Of a stretch of DNA of 64,000 nt, positions 1 to 7,548 are shown in pieces. The DNA is taken from NCBI GenBank assembly GCA_001950395.1, contig BDLO01000001.1:843979-907978 (forward strand). The letters run 5' to 3'. A program made the position numbers and the translations under genes. This stretch comes from Coriobacteriaceae bacterium EMTCatB1. Its GTDB lineage: Bacteria; Actinomycetota; Coriobacteriia; Anaerosomatales; Anaerosomataceae. Within the stretch, counting starts at the first letter, position 1. Every line of letters begins with the position of its first letter. Under the pieces are notes generated by a model. The model worked only from the letters and a program-made list of their open reading frames with translations. It made no database searches and was not told the DNA's origin.

Positions 1-1438
1 CCTGCGCGAGATGCGTCACGACCAGCACCTGGTGGGAGGCCGAGAGCTCTTTCAGACGGCGACCCACGGCGAGCGCAGTCGCGCCGCCGATCCCTGCGTC
101 GACTTCGTCGAACACCAGCACCGGCGTGCGGTCGGCAGCGCCGAGGATGCTCTTGAGCGCCAGCATCACGCGCGACATCTCGCCACCCGAGGCGATCTTC
201 GCCAAAGGCCGCGGGCGCTCGACCTCCGAGGACGCGAATAGGAACTCGACGCGGTGCGGGCCCTCGCGTGTCCAACGCTCGAACGGAAGGTCCTCGAACG
301 CGACGTCGAAGACCGCTTTCGGGAGCGCCAGGTCTGCGGCCGCATCGCGAAGCGCGCGCGCGAACCGAGACGCCCCCTCGCGCCTGACCGACGCGAACGC
401 CGCGCCCGCCTCCTCGAGCGTCTTCGTCGCCTCCTCGACACGTCGCTCGGCCTCAGCCAGGTCGGCCTCGACAGAGTCGAGCCGATCGAGCTCCGCTTGC
501 GCTGCGGCTGCCGCCTCCAACGCTGACACGAGCGTCCCGCCGTATCGGCGCGCGAGCTGCCGAAGGGCCGCGTGGCGTTCCTCCAAGCGCTCCAGCGCCG
601 CCGGGTCGTGCTCGAGCGCGGCCTCGTAGGACTTGAGCTCGAGACCGATGTCGTTCACCCGCTCGGCGATCGAGCGCACCTCTTCCGCGAGCGCTCCGAG
701 CGAGGGGTCGAGCTGCGCCGCGGAGGCGAGCGAGCGTTCGGCCTGGCCGAGAAGGTCGAGGGCCTGGCCGTCGCCCTTCAGCGCGCTCCACGCCTCCTCC
801 GCAGCGGTGGCGAGCCGGTCGGCGTGCCGCAGACGGGAGAGGCGCTCCTCCAGCTCGGCATCCTCGCCCGGCTTCGGGTCGAGCGCCGTCACTTCGTCCA
901 CCAGGAAGCGCAGCTCCGTCGTGCGCGACTCGCGCACTGCCGCGGCGGCTTTCAGCTCCTCGAGCGCACGCTCGGCCGCTCTTCGCTCGTCGAAAGCGCG
1001 CTGGTACGCGGCGAGGGCAGCTTCGGCTTGCTCGCCCAAGTAACGGTCGAGGAACGCCGCGTGGCGTGCGGGTGAGAGCAGGGACTGGTGCTCGTGCTGG
1101 CCGTGAAGGTCGACCGTCTCGCCGAGCAGCTCGGCGAGCGCACCGACAGTGGCCATCTCGCCGTCGATCTGACAGCGCGAACGCCCGTCGCGCCCGATGC
1201 GCCGTTTCACGACGTGCTCCTCGCCGTCCACGAGGAACCTGCCTTCGACGAGCGCTTCGGCAGCGCCCTCCCTGACTGCAGACGGGTCCGCTCTCTCCCC
1301 GAGAAGCAGCTTGAGCGCCCCGACGAGCACGGTCTTGCCAGCACCGGTCTCGCCGGTGAGCGCGGTCATCCCTGGCCCGAACTCCAGCCAGACCTCCTCC
1401 ACGAGCGCCAGGTCTTTGACGTGCAGCTCGAGCAGCAC
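1..1438 (-). CDS. recN: DNA repair protein RecN (5' part; C-terminal end lies outside the window)
   Basis: SMC-like ATPase of double-strand break repair, acting in the cytoplasm on DNA ends. About 479 N-terminal residues are visible. They include the Walker A motif GETGAGKT at residues 29-36, the RecN signature GQHEHQSLL around residue 115, a long Ala/Glu/Leu-rich coiled-coil centre, and the Walker B region VFDEVDAGIGG followed by VVTHLAQ at the window edge. Family length is about 550-570, so roughly 80-90 residues are missing. The GTG start lies just after the nadK stop, with no real spacer, so the two are probably co-transcribed and translationally coupled. The frame is open to position 1. 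Confidence 0.95.
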   Translation of the reverse strand, partial: MLLELHVKDLALVEEVWLEFGPGMTALTGETGAGKTVLVGALKLLLGERADPSAVREGAAEALVEGRFLVDGEEHVVKRRIGRDGRSRCQIDGEMATVGALAELLGETVDLHGQHEHQSLLSPARHAAFLDRYLGEQAEAALAAYQRAFDERRAAERALEELKAAAAVRESRTTELRFLVDEVTALDPKPGEDAELEERLSRLRHADRLATAAEEAWSALKGDGQALDLLGQAERSLASAAQLDPSLGALAEEVRSIAERVNDIGLELKSYEAALEHDPAALERLEERHAALRQLARRYGGTLVSALEAAAAAQAELDRLDSVEADLAEAERRVEEATKTLEEAGAAFASVRREGASRFARALRDAAADLALPKAVFDVAFEDLPFERWTREGPHRVEFLFASSEVERPRPLAKIASGGEMSRVMLALKSILGAADRTPVLVFDEVDAGIGGATALAVGRRLKELSASHQVLVVTHLAQ

Positions 1439-1439
1439 C

Positions 1440-2288
1440 TCAGCGCTCCAGCAGTTTGGACGCGAGCACCCGATAGAAGTCCTCGCCCTCGATCTTCAGC
1501 AGCGCGGCCTCGCGCGATCCGCTCGTGACGGTGACGCGCTCGAGGTTGCGCCTGCACGGTATCTCGTCTCCATCCACGGTCACGCACGCCTCCGAGCGCG
1601 CGGAGTTCGGGCACGAGACCTCCACCACGTCGCTGGGGCCGGCCACGATCGGCCGAGCCGAGAGCGCATGGGGCGCCACGGGGACGATGAGGATGCCCCG
1701 CACGTCAGGTGAAACGATCGGCCCGCCTGCCGAGAGCGCGTACGCCGTCGAGCCCGTCGGTGTGGCGAGCACGACCCCGTCGCAGATGAAGCGCCACAGC
1801 GCCACGCCGTTTACCGCCACCTCCAGCTCCACGGCGCGCGAGCCGCCGCTCCGACCCACGAAGACCTCGTTCAGCGCGTGGAACGTGCCTGCCTCGCGTC
1901 CGCCCACGACGACAGAGGCTTTGAGCACGCCTCGGCGCTCGACACGGGCCTCGCCCGCAAGAGCCGCTTCGAGCGCTTGCTCGAGGTGTCCGGACTCGGC
2001 TCCAGAGAGAAAGCCCAGCCGGCCCAAGTTCACGCCGAGGAGCGGCACCTCTGGCGAGCCCACGGTGTGGACCGCCTTCAGCATCGTCCCGTCTCCCCCG
2101 AGCGCAACTGCGAGATCGACCTGCCGCGCCTCCGCGCGAGGCATGCCGCGCTGAGGCATGCCGCACGCTTCGGCGTCGCGCGCTTCCAAGACCGCCTCCA
2201 CGCCGCGCTCCGCAAGCCACGTCGCAGCCGCCTGCGCGGCCTCGATCGAGCGCGGGTTGGCGGTGTTCGGTACCAGCAGGACTCTCAC
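1440..2288 (-). CDS. nadK: NAD kinase
   Basis: Phosphorylates NAD to NADP in the cytoplasm. The protein is 282 residues, normal for the family. It shows the GGDGT catalytic/ATP motif at 64-68, the NE pair near 140, and TPTGSTAY at 176-183 in the NAD-binding C-terminal domain. The start is GTG, one base after the tlyA stop. The tlyA-nadK-recN order is the classical Gram-positive and actinobacterial arrangement, which supports all three calls. The product ends one base before the recN start. Confidence 0.96.
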   Translation of the reverse strand: MRVLLVPNTANPRSIEAAQAAATWLAERGVEAVLEARDAEACGMPQRGMPRAEARQVDLAVALGGDGTMLKAVHTVGSPEVPLLGVNLGRLGFLSGAESGHLEQALEAALAGEARVERRGVLKASVVVGGREAGTFHALNEVFVGRSGGSRAVELEVAVNGVALWRFICDGVVLATPTGSTAYALSAGGPIVSPDVRGILIVPVAPHALSARPIVAGPSDVVEVSCPNSARSEACVTVDGDEIPCRRNLERVTVTSGSREAALLKIEGEDFYRVLASKLLER

Positions 2289-2289
2289 G

Positions 2290-3084
2290 TCACTCCCCTA
2301 ACCGGCGATGCGCCTCGACCACGACCTCTGACGGCTGCACGCTCGCAGGCTCGCCGTCCGCGGCGGCCCACACCCAGAACTCTATGTTACCTTCTGGTCC
2401 CTTGAGCGGCGAGAACGTCAGCCCGCGCACGACCCATCCAGCCGAGCGGACGGACTCGACGACGCCCTCGAGCACCTCCTGGTGCAGACCGGGATCGCGA
2501 ACCACGCCCTTCTTACCGACTCGGCCTTTCCCGACCTCGAACTGCGGCTTTACCAGAGCAAGGATGTGTCCTCGCTCGCCAGCCAGCTCGACGAGCCGCG
2601 GCAAGACTGTCCTCAGCGAGATGAACGACACGTCGCACACGACCAGGTCGAACGGCGCGCCGAGCGCGCGTGCGTCTGCCGTTCGCACGTTCGTGCGCTC
2701 GTGCACCGTGACGCGCGGGTCGGTGCGAAGCTCCCACGCCAGCTGCCCGTAGCCGACGTCGACTGCCACCACCGACGCCGCGCCTCGCTTCAGCAGACAG
2801 TCCGTGAATCCGCCCGTAGACGCTCCGACGTCGACCGCTCGAAGACCCCGCACGTCGATGCCGAACGCGTCGAGCGCTCCTTCGAGCTTGTGGCCGCCCC
2901 GCGAGACGTAGCGTTCCTGCTGCGCGACCTCGAGGGCTGCGTCCTCTCCCACAGTGTGGCCTGGCTTGGTGACCACGACGCCGTCGACTTTGACCTCGCC
3001 AGCGAGGATCGCCGCACGGGCCCGCTCGCGCGTCGGGAAGGCGCCCCGCTCAACGAGCGCGACGTCGAGACGTGTGCCCCGCAC
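2290..3084 (-). CDS. tlyA: TlyA family rRNA 2'-O-ribose methyltransferase
   Basis: 264 residues: an N-terminal S4 RNA-binding domain (about residues 1-60, with the motif KVDGVVVTKPG) and an FtsJ-type SAM-dependent methyltransferase domain with DVGASTGGFTDCLL as the SAM loop. In mycobacteria TlyA methylates 16S and 23S rRNA and sets sensitivity to capreomycin. The substrate here is inferred from family. The GTG start lies inside the end of dxs, overlapping by 35 bases. That is long, but the N-terminal alignment (RLDVALVERG) requires it. Confidence 0.93.
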   Translation of the reverse strand: MRGTRLDVALVERGAFPTRERARAAILAGEVKVDGVVVTKPGHTVGEDAALEVAQQERYVSRGGHKLEGALDAFGIDVRGLRAVDVGASTGGFTDCLLKRGAASVVAVDVGYGQLAWELRTDPRVTVHERTNVRTADARALGAPFDLVVCDVSFISLRTVLPRLVELAGERGHILALVKPQFEVGKGRVGKKGVVRDPGLHQEVLEGVVESVRSAGWVVRGLTFSPLKGPEGNIEFWVWAAADGEPASVQPSEVVVEAHRRLGE

Positions 3085-4987
3085 CGGAGCGCCTCTCGCT
3101 TCGAGCCGGAAGATCGAGCAGCCGACCGAGCACGGCGTCTCTGACGCCCTCCGGATCCAGACCGATCTCGCGGAGCAGCACCTCGGTCGCGCCGTGCGTG
3201 ACGAAGCAGTCCGGCGCAGCGAGCCGCAAGACCGGAACCTCGATGCCGAGATCCGAGAGCGCCTCGAGCACCGCAGCGCCGAAGCCGCCGCATCCCGTGT
3301 TCTCCTCGACGGTCACGAGCAAGCGATGCCGGCGGGCCGCTTCTGAGAGCATCTCCAGATCCAGGGGCTTCACCCAGCGCGCGTTCACCACCGTCGCGTC
3401 GACGCCTTCGGACGCGAGAAGATCCGCTGCCTGCTCCGCGACCGGAACCATGCGGCCGACGGCGACGAGCGCAACGTCTGAGCCGACGCGCCGCACCTCG
3501 GACTTCCCTGCCTCCACCACCTCGGGGGTTCCGGGCAGAGCGACCCCGGCTCCGGCCCCTCTCGGATACCGGATCGCCACGGGCCCGTCCAAGGTCACCG
3601 CCGTGTGCAGCATGTGGACCAGCTCGGCCTCGTCAGCGGGCGCCATGATGCTCATCCCAGGTATCGAGCGCAGGTACGTCAGGTCGAACACGCCGTGGTG
3701 CGTCGGGCCGTCCTCCCCGACGAGCCCCGCCCTGTCAAGCGCGAAGACCACGTGCAGCCCCTGCAGCGCGACGTCCATGATGAGCTGGTCGTACGCGCGC
3801 TGGAGGAACGTCGAGTAGATGGCCACGACGGGCAGAAGCCCGCCGGAGGCGAGCCCAGCGGCGAGCCCCACCGCGTGCTCCTCGGCGATCCCCACGTCGA
3901 AGAAACGCTCCGGGAACCGCTCGGCGAAGTACGAAAGCCCGGTTCCCGACGGCATGGCCGCCGTGATCGCCACGATGCGCTCGTCGCGTTCGGCCTCAGC
4001 CACGAGCGCGCGGCCGAACACCTCCGTGTACGAGCGCGCGCCCCCACCTCCGCCGTTCACCTTCCCGCTCTCCACCGAGAACGGGCTGATCCCGTGGAAG
4101 GCGTCGGGGCGGTCCTCGGCGTGCACGTAGCCCTTGCCCTTGCGCGTCACGGCGTGGATCAGGACCGGACCGTCCACGTCCTTGGCAGCACGCACCGCGC
4201 TCTCGACTTGCCCGACGTCGTGGCCGTCGATCGGCCCGACGTACTTGAGCCCGAGCTCCTCGAACAGCATGCCCGGGACGAGCAGCTGCTTGAACGACTC
4301 CTTCGCGGCCTCGCCTGCGGCGACCATTGCGGCGCCGATCTTGGTGCGCGCCAGTGCGGACTCCACGTCGTCACGAAGCCGCCGGTACCGTCGATCCAGC
4401 CTGACGCGGCCCAGGTAGTTCGCGAGCGCACCGACGTTTCGCGAGATGGACATCTCGTTGTCGTTCAGCACGACGATCATCCGCGTCTTGAGGTGGCCGA
4501 GGTGGTTGAGCGCCTCGAAGGCCATGCCGCCCGTGAGCGACCCGTCCCCGATCACCGCCACGATCGTCTCGTCGCCGCCGACGCGGTCGCGGGCGCACGC
4601 GAGCCCAAGCGCCACCGACACCGACGTGGACGCGTGCCCCGTGTCGTGGACGTCGTAGGGGCTCTCGGAGCGCTTCGGGAAGCCGCACACGCCGCCATAG
4701 CTGCGCAGGGTCTCGAAGCGTTCACGCCGCCCGGTCAGGAGCTTGTGGACGTACGCCTGGTGGCCGACGTCCCACACGATCTTGTCCCGAGGGCAGTCGA
4801 GCGCACGGTGCAGCCCGAGAGTGAGCTCGACGACCCCCAGGTTCGGAGCGAGGTGGCCGCCCGTCTTGGAGACCGTCTCGATGAGCGTCTCACGGATCTC
4901 CGCTGCCAGACGCTCGAGCTGCTCGCGGGACAGCTGCTTGAGGTCGGCAGGGGACTCTATCGTATCGAGGATGCGCTCAGCGCACAC
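3050..4987 (-). CDS. dxs: 1-deoxy-D-xylulose-5-phosphate synthase
   Basis: Thiamine-diphosphate enzyme that condenses pyruvate and glyceraldehyde 3-phosphate, the first step of the MEP isoprenoid pathway. 645 residues, full length. The cofactor motif GDGSLTGG is at 147-154, the transketolase pyrimidine-domain motif EEHAVG lies near 370, and a C-terminal transketolase domain follows. The GTG start has a GAAGG ribosome site. The last ~12 codons encode a basic Arg/Ser-rich tail that overlaps tlyA. The 96 bases between dxs and xseB hold only a weak GTAGC/GCTAC hairpin. Confidence 0.97.
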   Translation of the reverse strand: MCAERILDTIESPADLKQLSREQLERLAAEIRETLIETVSKTGGHLAPNLGVVELTLGLHRALDCPRDKIVWDVGHQAYVHKLLTGRRERFETLRSYGGVCGFPKRSESPYDVHDTGHASTSVSVALGLACARDRVGGDETIVAVIGDGSLTGGMAFEALNHLGHLKTRMIVVLNDNEMSISRNVGALANYLGRVRLDRRYRRLRDDVESALARTKIGAAMVAAGEAAKESFKQLLVPGMLFEELGLKYVGPIDGHDVGQVESAVRAAKDVDGPVLIHAVTRKGKGYVHAEDRPDAFHGISPFSVESGKVNGGGGGARSYTEVFGRALVAEAERDERIVAITAAMPSGTGLSYFAERFPERFFDVGIAEEHAVGLAAGLASGGLLPVVAIYSTFLQRAYDQLIMDVALQGLHVVFALDRAGLVGEDGPTHHGVFDLTYLRSIPGMSIMAPADEAELVHMLHTAVTLDGPVAIRYPRGAGAGVALPGTPEVVEAGKSEVRRVGSDVALVAVGRMVPVAEQAADLLASEGVDATVVNARWVKPLDLEMLSEAARRHRLLVTVEENTGCGGFGAAVLEALSDLGIEVPVLRLAAPDCFVTHGATEVLLREIGLDPEGVRDAVLGRLLDLPARSERRSGAGHTSRRRAR

Positions 4988-5083
4988 TGGCCTTCATCTC
5001 CCACGCAGCACAGCCGCGAAGCCGACGGACCTTTGGATGGTAGCACGAGCGCTACGTGCGGCGCCGTCGCGGTCACCGTCCCG

Positions 5084-5362
5084 TCACGTCTCTGGCGCTG
5101 CCTCGGCTTCGGCGTCGTCAGCGCCGCCGTCCCGCCCGTCTTCGGCCTCCCCCGCAGGCGCCGCCTCTTGCGCAGACCCCGCGTCCATGGTCGCCCCGAG
5201 ATCAGTCCGATCCACGAGCTCGGTGCACACGTTCGCGAGCCGGACGCTTTCTTCCAGCAGCTCCAGGCTCTTCTCGAGCGACGTGTCCTTCTTCCGCACG
5301 AGCGAGGCGATCTCCTCCAGCCTCGCTTTCGCCTGCTCGAACGTGTACCGCTCGTCACTCAC
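5084..5362 (-). CDS. xseB: Exodeoxyribonuclease VII small subunit
   Basis: 92 residues. The N-terminal 55 residues form the XseB helical hairpin (FEQAKARLEEI, then LEKSLELLEESVRLANVC). The last 35 are an acidic Ala/Glu/Asp-rich tail unusual for the family. The GTG start follows a clear GGAGG site inside the end of nusB (8-base overlap). XseB normally works with the catalytic subunit XseA, which would usually sit between nusB and xseB. It is absent here. Confidence 0.85.
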   Translation of the reverse strand: MSDERYTFEQAKARLEEIASLVRKKDTSLEKSLELLEESVRLANVCTELVDRTDLGATMDAGSAQEAAPAGEAEDGRDGGADDAEAEAAPET

Positions 5363-5798
5363 GCACGTCCTCCATTGCCTGCGTCTCCACGCCCTCGTGC
5401 TTCTCCGCGATGCGCCCGAGGACGCCGTTTATGAACTTCGAGGAATCCTCGCCGCCGAACACCTTGCCGAGCTCCACCGCCTCGTTGATGGCCACCGAGT
5501 GCGGCACATCGTCTTCGAACATGATCTCGTACACGGCGATGCGCAGGATGTTGCGGTCGACGAGGGGCATCCGGGTGAGCGTCCAATGCTCCGAGGTCTC
5601 CTCGATCTCGGAATCGATGCGGTCCTGGTTGGCCTCCACGCCCGCAAGGATCTGTCGGCAGTACTCGGCGGGCTCACCGTCTTCGAGCGCGTAGCTGCGC
5701 TCAGCGAGGATGCGCGAGACCGGATCGCCTGTGATCTCCCGCTGGTAGAGGATCTGCAACGCTTGCCGCCTCGCGCGGGTCCGCTCGAGCATCATCAT
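5355..5798 (-). CDS. nusB: Transcription antitermination factor NusB
   Basis: 147 residues, all-helical RNA-binding protein that pairs with NusE (S10) on boxA RNA during rRNA transcription. Typical sequence: RRQALQILYQ at the N terminus, RNILRIAVYEI and SVAINEAVELGK centrally, FINGVLGRIA near the C terminus. Three in-frame ATG codons open the gene (5798, 5795, 5792). The first is used here, and no strong ribosome site discriminates among them. The gene lies 16 bases after the Asp23 gene and overlaps xseB. Confidence 0.92.
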   Translation of the reverse strand: MMMLERTRARRQALQILYQREITGDPVSRILAERSYALEDGEPAEYCRQILAGVEANQDRIDSEIEETSEHWTLTRMPLVDRNILRIAVYEIMFEDDVPHSVAINEAVELGKVFGGEDSSKFINGVLGRIAEKHEGVETQAMEDVRE

Positions 5799-5814
5799 CA
5801 CCGCAAGACCGGCA

Positions 5815-6156
5815 TCACTGCTCTGGGAAGACGATGCCGTCGATGAACACGTCCACCGCGCCGACTTCGTGGCCGGTTTGAGCGCGCATGGCATCGGCGA
5901 TCGCGGCCTTCACGTCCTCCGCGACCTGACGCAGCGGCTTCCCATACAGAACGGTGACGTGGACAGCGACCGACAGCGCGCCGCCATCGCCCACTTCGAC
6001 GGACACGCCACGCGAGGACTGCTTCCCCACCAGCCCGGCCACCGGACGGCTCGACACGGCTGCGACGCCCTCGACGCCTTCCGCGGCGAGCGTCGCGATG
6101 GTCTCGAGAACCGAGGGAGCGACGCCGAGCCCCTCGAGCAGGATCTCCTCACCCAT
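5815..6156 (-). CDS. Asp23/Gls24 family envelope stress response protein
   Basis: 113 residues with the Asp23 pattern: a first-half motif GVAAVSSRP, then VSVEVGDGGALSVAVHVTVLYGKPL and a C-terminal GAVDVFIDGIVF. Members are small cytoplasmic or membrane-recruited proteins linked to cell-envelope homeostasis in Gram-positive bacteria. The ATG is preceded by a strong GGAGG site, which fixes the start although the frame stays open another 120 codons upstream. It overlaps accC by 8 bases. A place between accC and nusB is common for this family. Confidence 0.9.
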   Translation of the reverse strand: MGEEILLEGLGVAPSVLETIATLAAEGVEGVAAVSSRPVAGLVGKQSSRGVSVEVGDGGALSVAVHVTVLYGKPLRQVAEDVKAAIADAMRAQTGHEVGAVDVFIDGIVFPEQ

Positions 6157-7546
6157 CGCTTGCCTCCTTACGGTGACCCCGCACGAACGCCTCGAGCGCT
6201 CCGTGGGGGACGTGTTGCTCCACGTAGTCAGTATAGACCTCGCCGCGCACGAAGTGCGGCTCCTCCACCACGAACTGGTGGAACGGGATGGTCGTCGGGA
6301 TGCCCACGATGATGAACTCGTCGAGCGCGCGTCGGGCCCTGGCGATGGCTTCCTCGCGGGTCTCGCCCCACACCACCAGCTTGGCCAGCAGAGAGTCGTA
6401 GTGCGGCGGGACGTGATAGCCAGAGTACACGTGCGAGTCGAACCGGACGCCGAAACCGCCCGGCGGGCCGAACACGTCGATCCGCCCCGGATGCGGACGG
6501 AAGTTGTGCAGCGGGTCCTCGGCATTGATGCGGAACTCGATGGCGTGGCCCGACAGGTGCACGTCGCTTTGCTTGGCGTGCTTCATCGGCTCGCCGGCCG
6601 CGATGCGGATCTGCTCTTTGATGATGTCGACGCCAGTCACCTGCTCGGTGACGGGATGCTCCACCTGCACGCGGGTGTTCATCTCCATGAAGTAGAACCG
6701 CCCGTCGACGTCGAGAAGGAACTCGACGGTCCCTGCGTTCACGTACCCGACAGCGCGGACCGCTTTGATGGCCGCCTCGCCCATCGCAGCGCGGGTCTCG
6801 GGCGTGAGAGCCGGGCTCGGCGCTTCCTCGATGAGCTTCTGATGCCGTCTCTGCACGGAGCAGTCGCGCTCGTACAGGTGCACCGCGTTGCCGTGGGTGT
6901 CGGCAAGGACCTGGATCTCCACGTGACGAGGGCGGGTCAGGTACTTCTCTAGGTACACGGAGTCGTCACCGAATGCGGCTGCCGCCTCCGTTCTGGCGGC
7001 CGTGAAGTTGCGCTCCAGCTCCCCGGGATCGTGCGCCACCCGCATGCCTTTGCCGCCGCCGCCGGCAGCCGCCTTCACCAGCACTGGGTAGCCCACCTCC
7101 GCGGCGAAGGCCAGCGCGTCCGCTATGTCCTCGACGACCCCGTCGCTCCCAGGCACGACCGGCACGCCGGCCGCCATCATCGTCGAGCGAGCGACCGCTT
7201 TGTCGCCCATCTTCTCGATAGCCTCAGGCGACGGCCCGATGAAGGTCAGCCCGGAGTCTGCGACCGCTCTGGCGAACGCCGCCTTCTCGGCGAGGAAGCC
7301 GTAGCCCGGATGGACGGCCTCTGCTCCCGTGATGAGAGCAGCCGACACGATCGCCGGCATCGAAAGGTAGCTCTGCGCGGAGGGCGCGGGGCCGATGCAC
7401 ACGGCTTGGTCCGCCATCTTCGCGTGCAGGCAGTCCCTGTCCGCCTCCGAGTAGACGGCCACCGTGGCGATGCCCATCTCCCTGCACGCGCGGATGATGC
7501 GCAGCGCCACCTCGCCTCTGTTCGCGATGAGTATCTTCTTGAACAT
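6149..7546 (-). CDS. accC: Biotin carboxylase subunit (AccC/PycA type)
   Basis: 465 residues. It carboxylates the biotin of a carrier protein using bicarbonate and ATP. The N terminus FKKILIANRGEVALRI, the ATP-grasp glycine loop GGGGKGM near residue 160, and the catalytic core EMNTRVQVEHPVTE are all intact. The start is two bases after the stop of the carboxyltransferase/BCCP gene, which makes the pair a two-subunit enzyme. Whether the acceptor is pyruvate or acetyl-CoA cannot be told from AccC. The partner points to a pyruvate or oxaloacetate type reaction. Confidence 0.95.
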   Translation of the reverse strand: MFKKILIANRGEVALRIIRACREMGIATVAVYSEADRDCLHAKMADQAVCIGPAPSAQSYLSMPAIVSAALITGAEAVHPGYGFLAEKAAFARAVADSGLTFIGPSPEAIEKMGDKAVARSTMMAAGVPVVPGSDGVVEDIADALAFAAEVGYPVLVKAAAGGGGKGMRVAHDPGELERNFTAARTEAAAAFGDDSVYLEKYLTRPRHVEIQVLADTHGNAVHLYERDCSVQRRHQKLIEEAPSPALTPETRAAMGEAAIKAVRAVGYVNAGTVEFLLDVDGRFYFMEMNTRVQVEHPVTEQVTGVDIIKEQIRIAAGEPMKHAKQSDVHLSGHAIEFRINAEDPLHNFRPHPGRIDVFGPPGGFGVRFDSHVYSGYHVPPHYDSLLAKLVVWGETREEAIARARRALDEFIIVGIPTTIPFHQFVVEEPHFVRGEVYTDYVEQHVPHGALEAFVRGHRKEASDG

Positions 7547-7548
7547 GC

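Noticed and set aside
3605-5434. 609-codon plus-strand frame
   Set aside because: Antisense to dxs and xseB. No start context and no domain.
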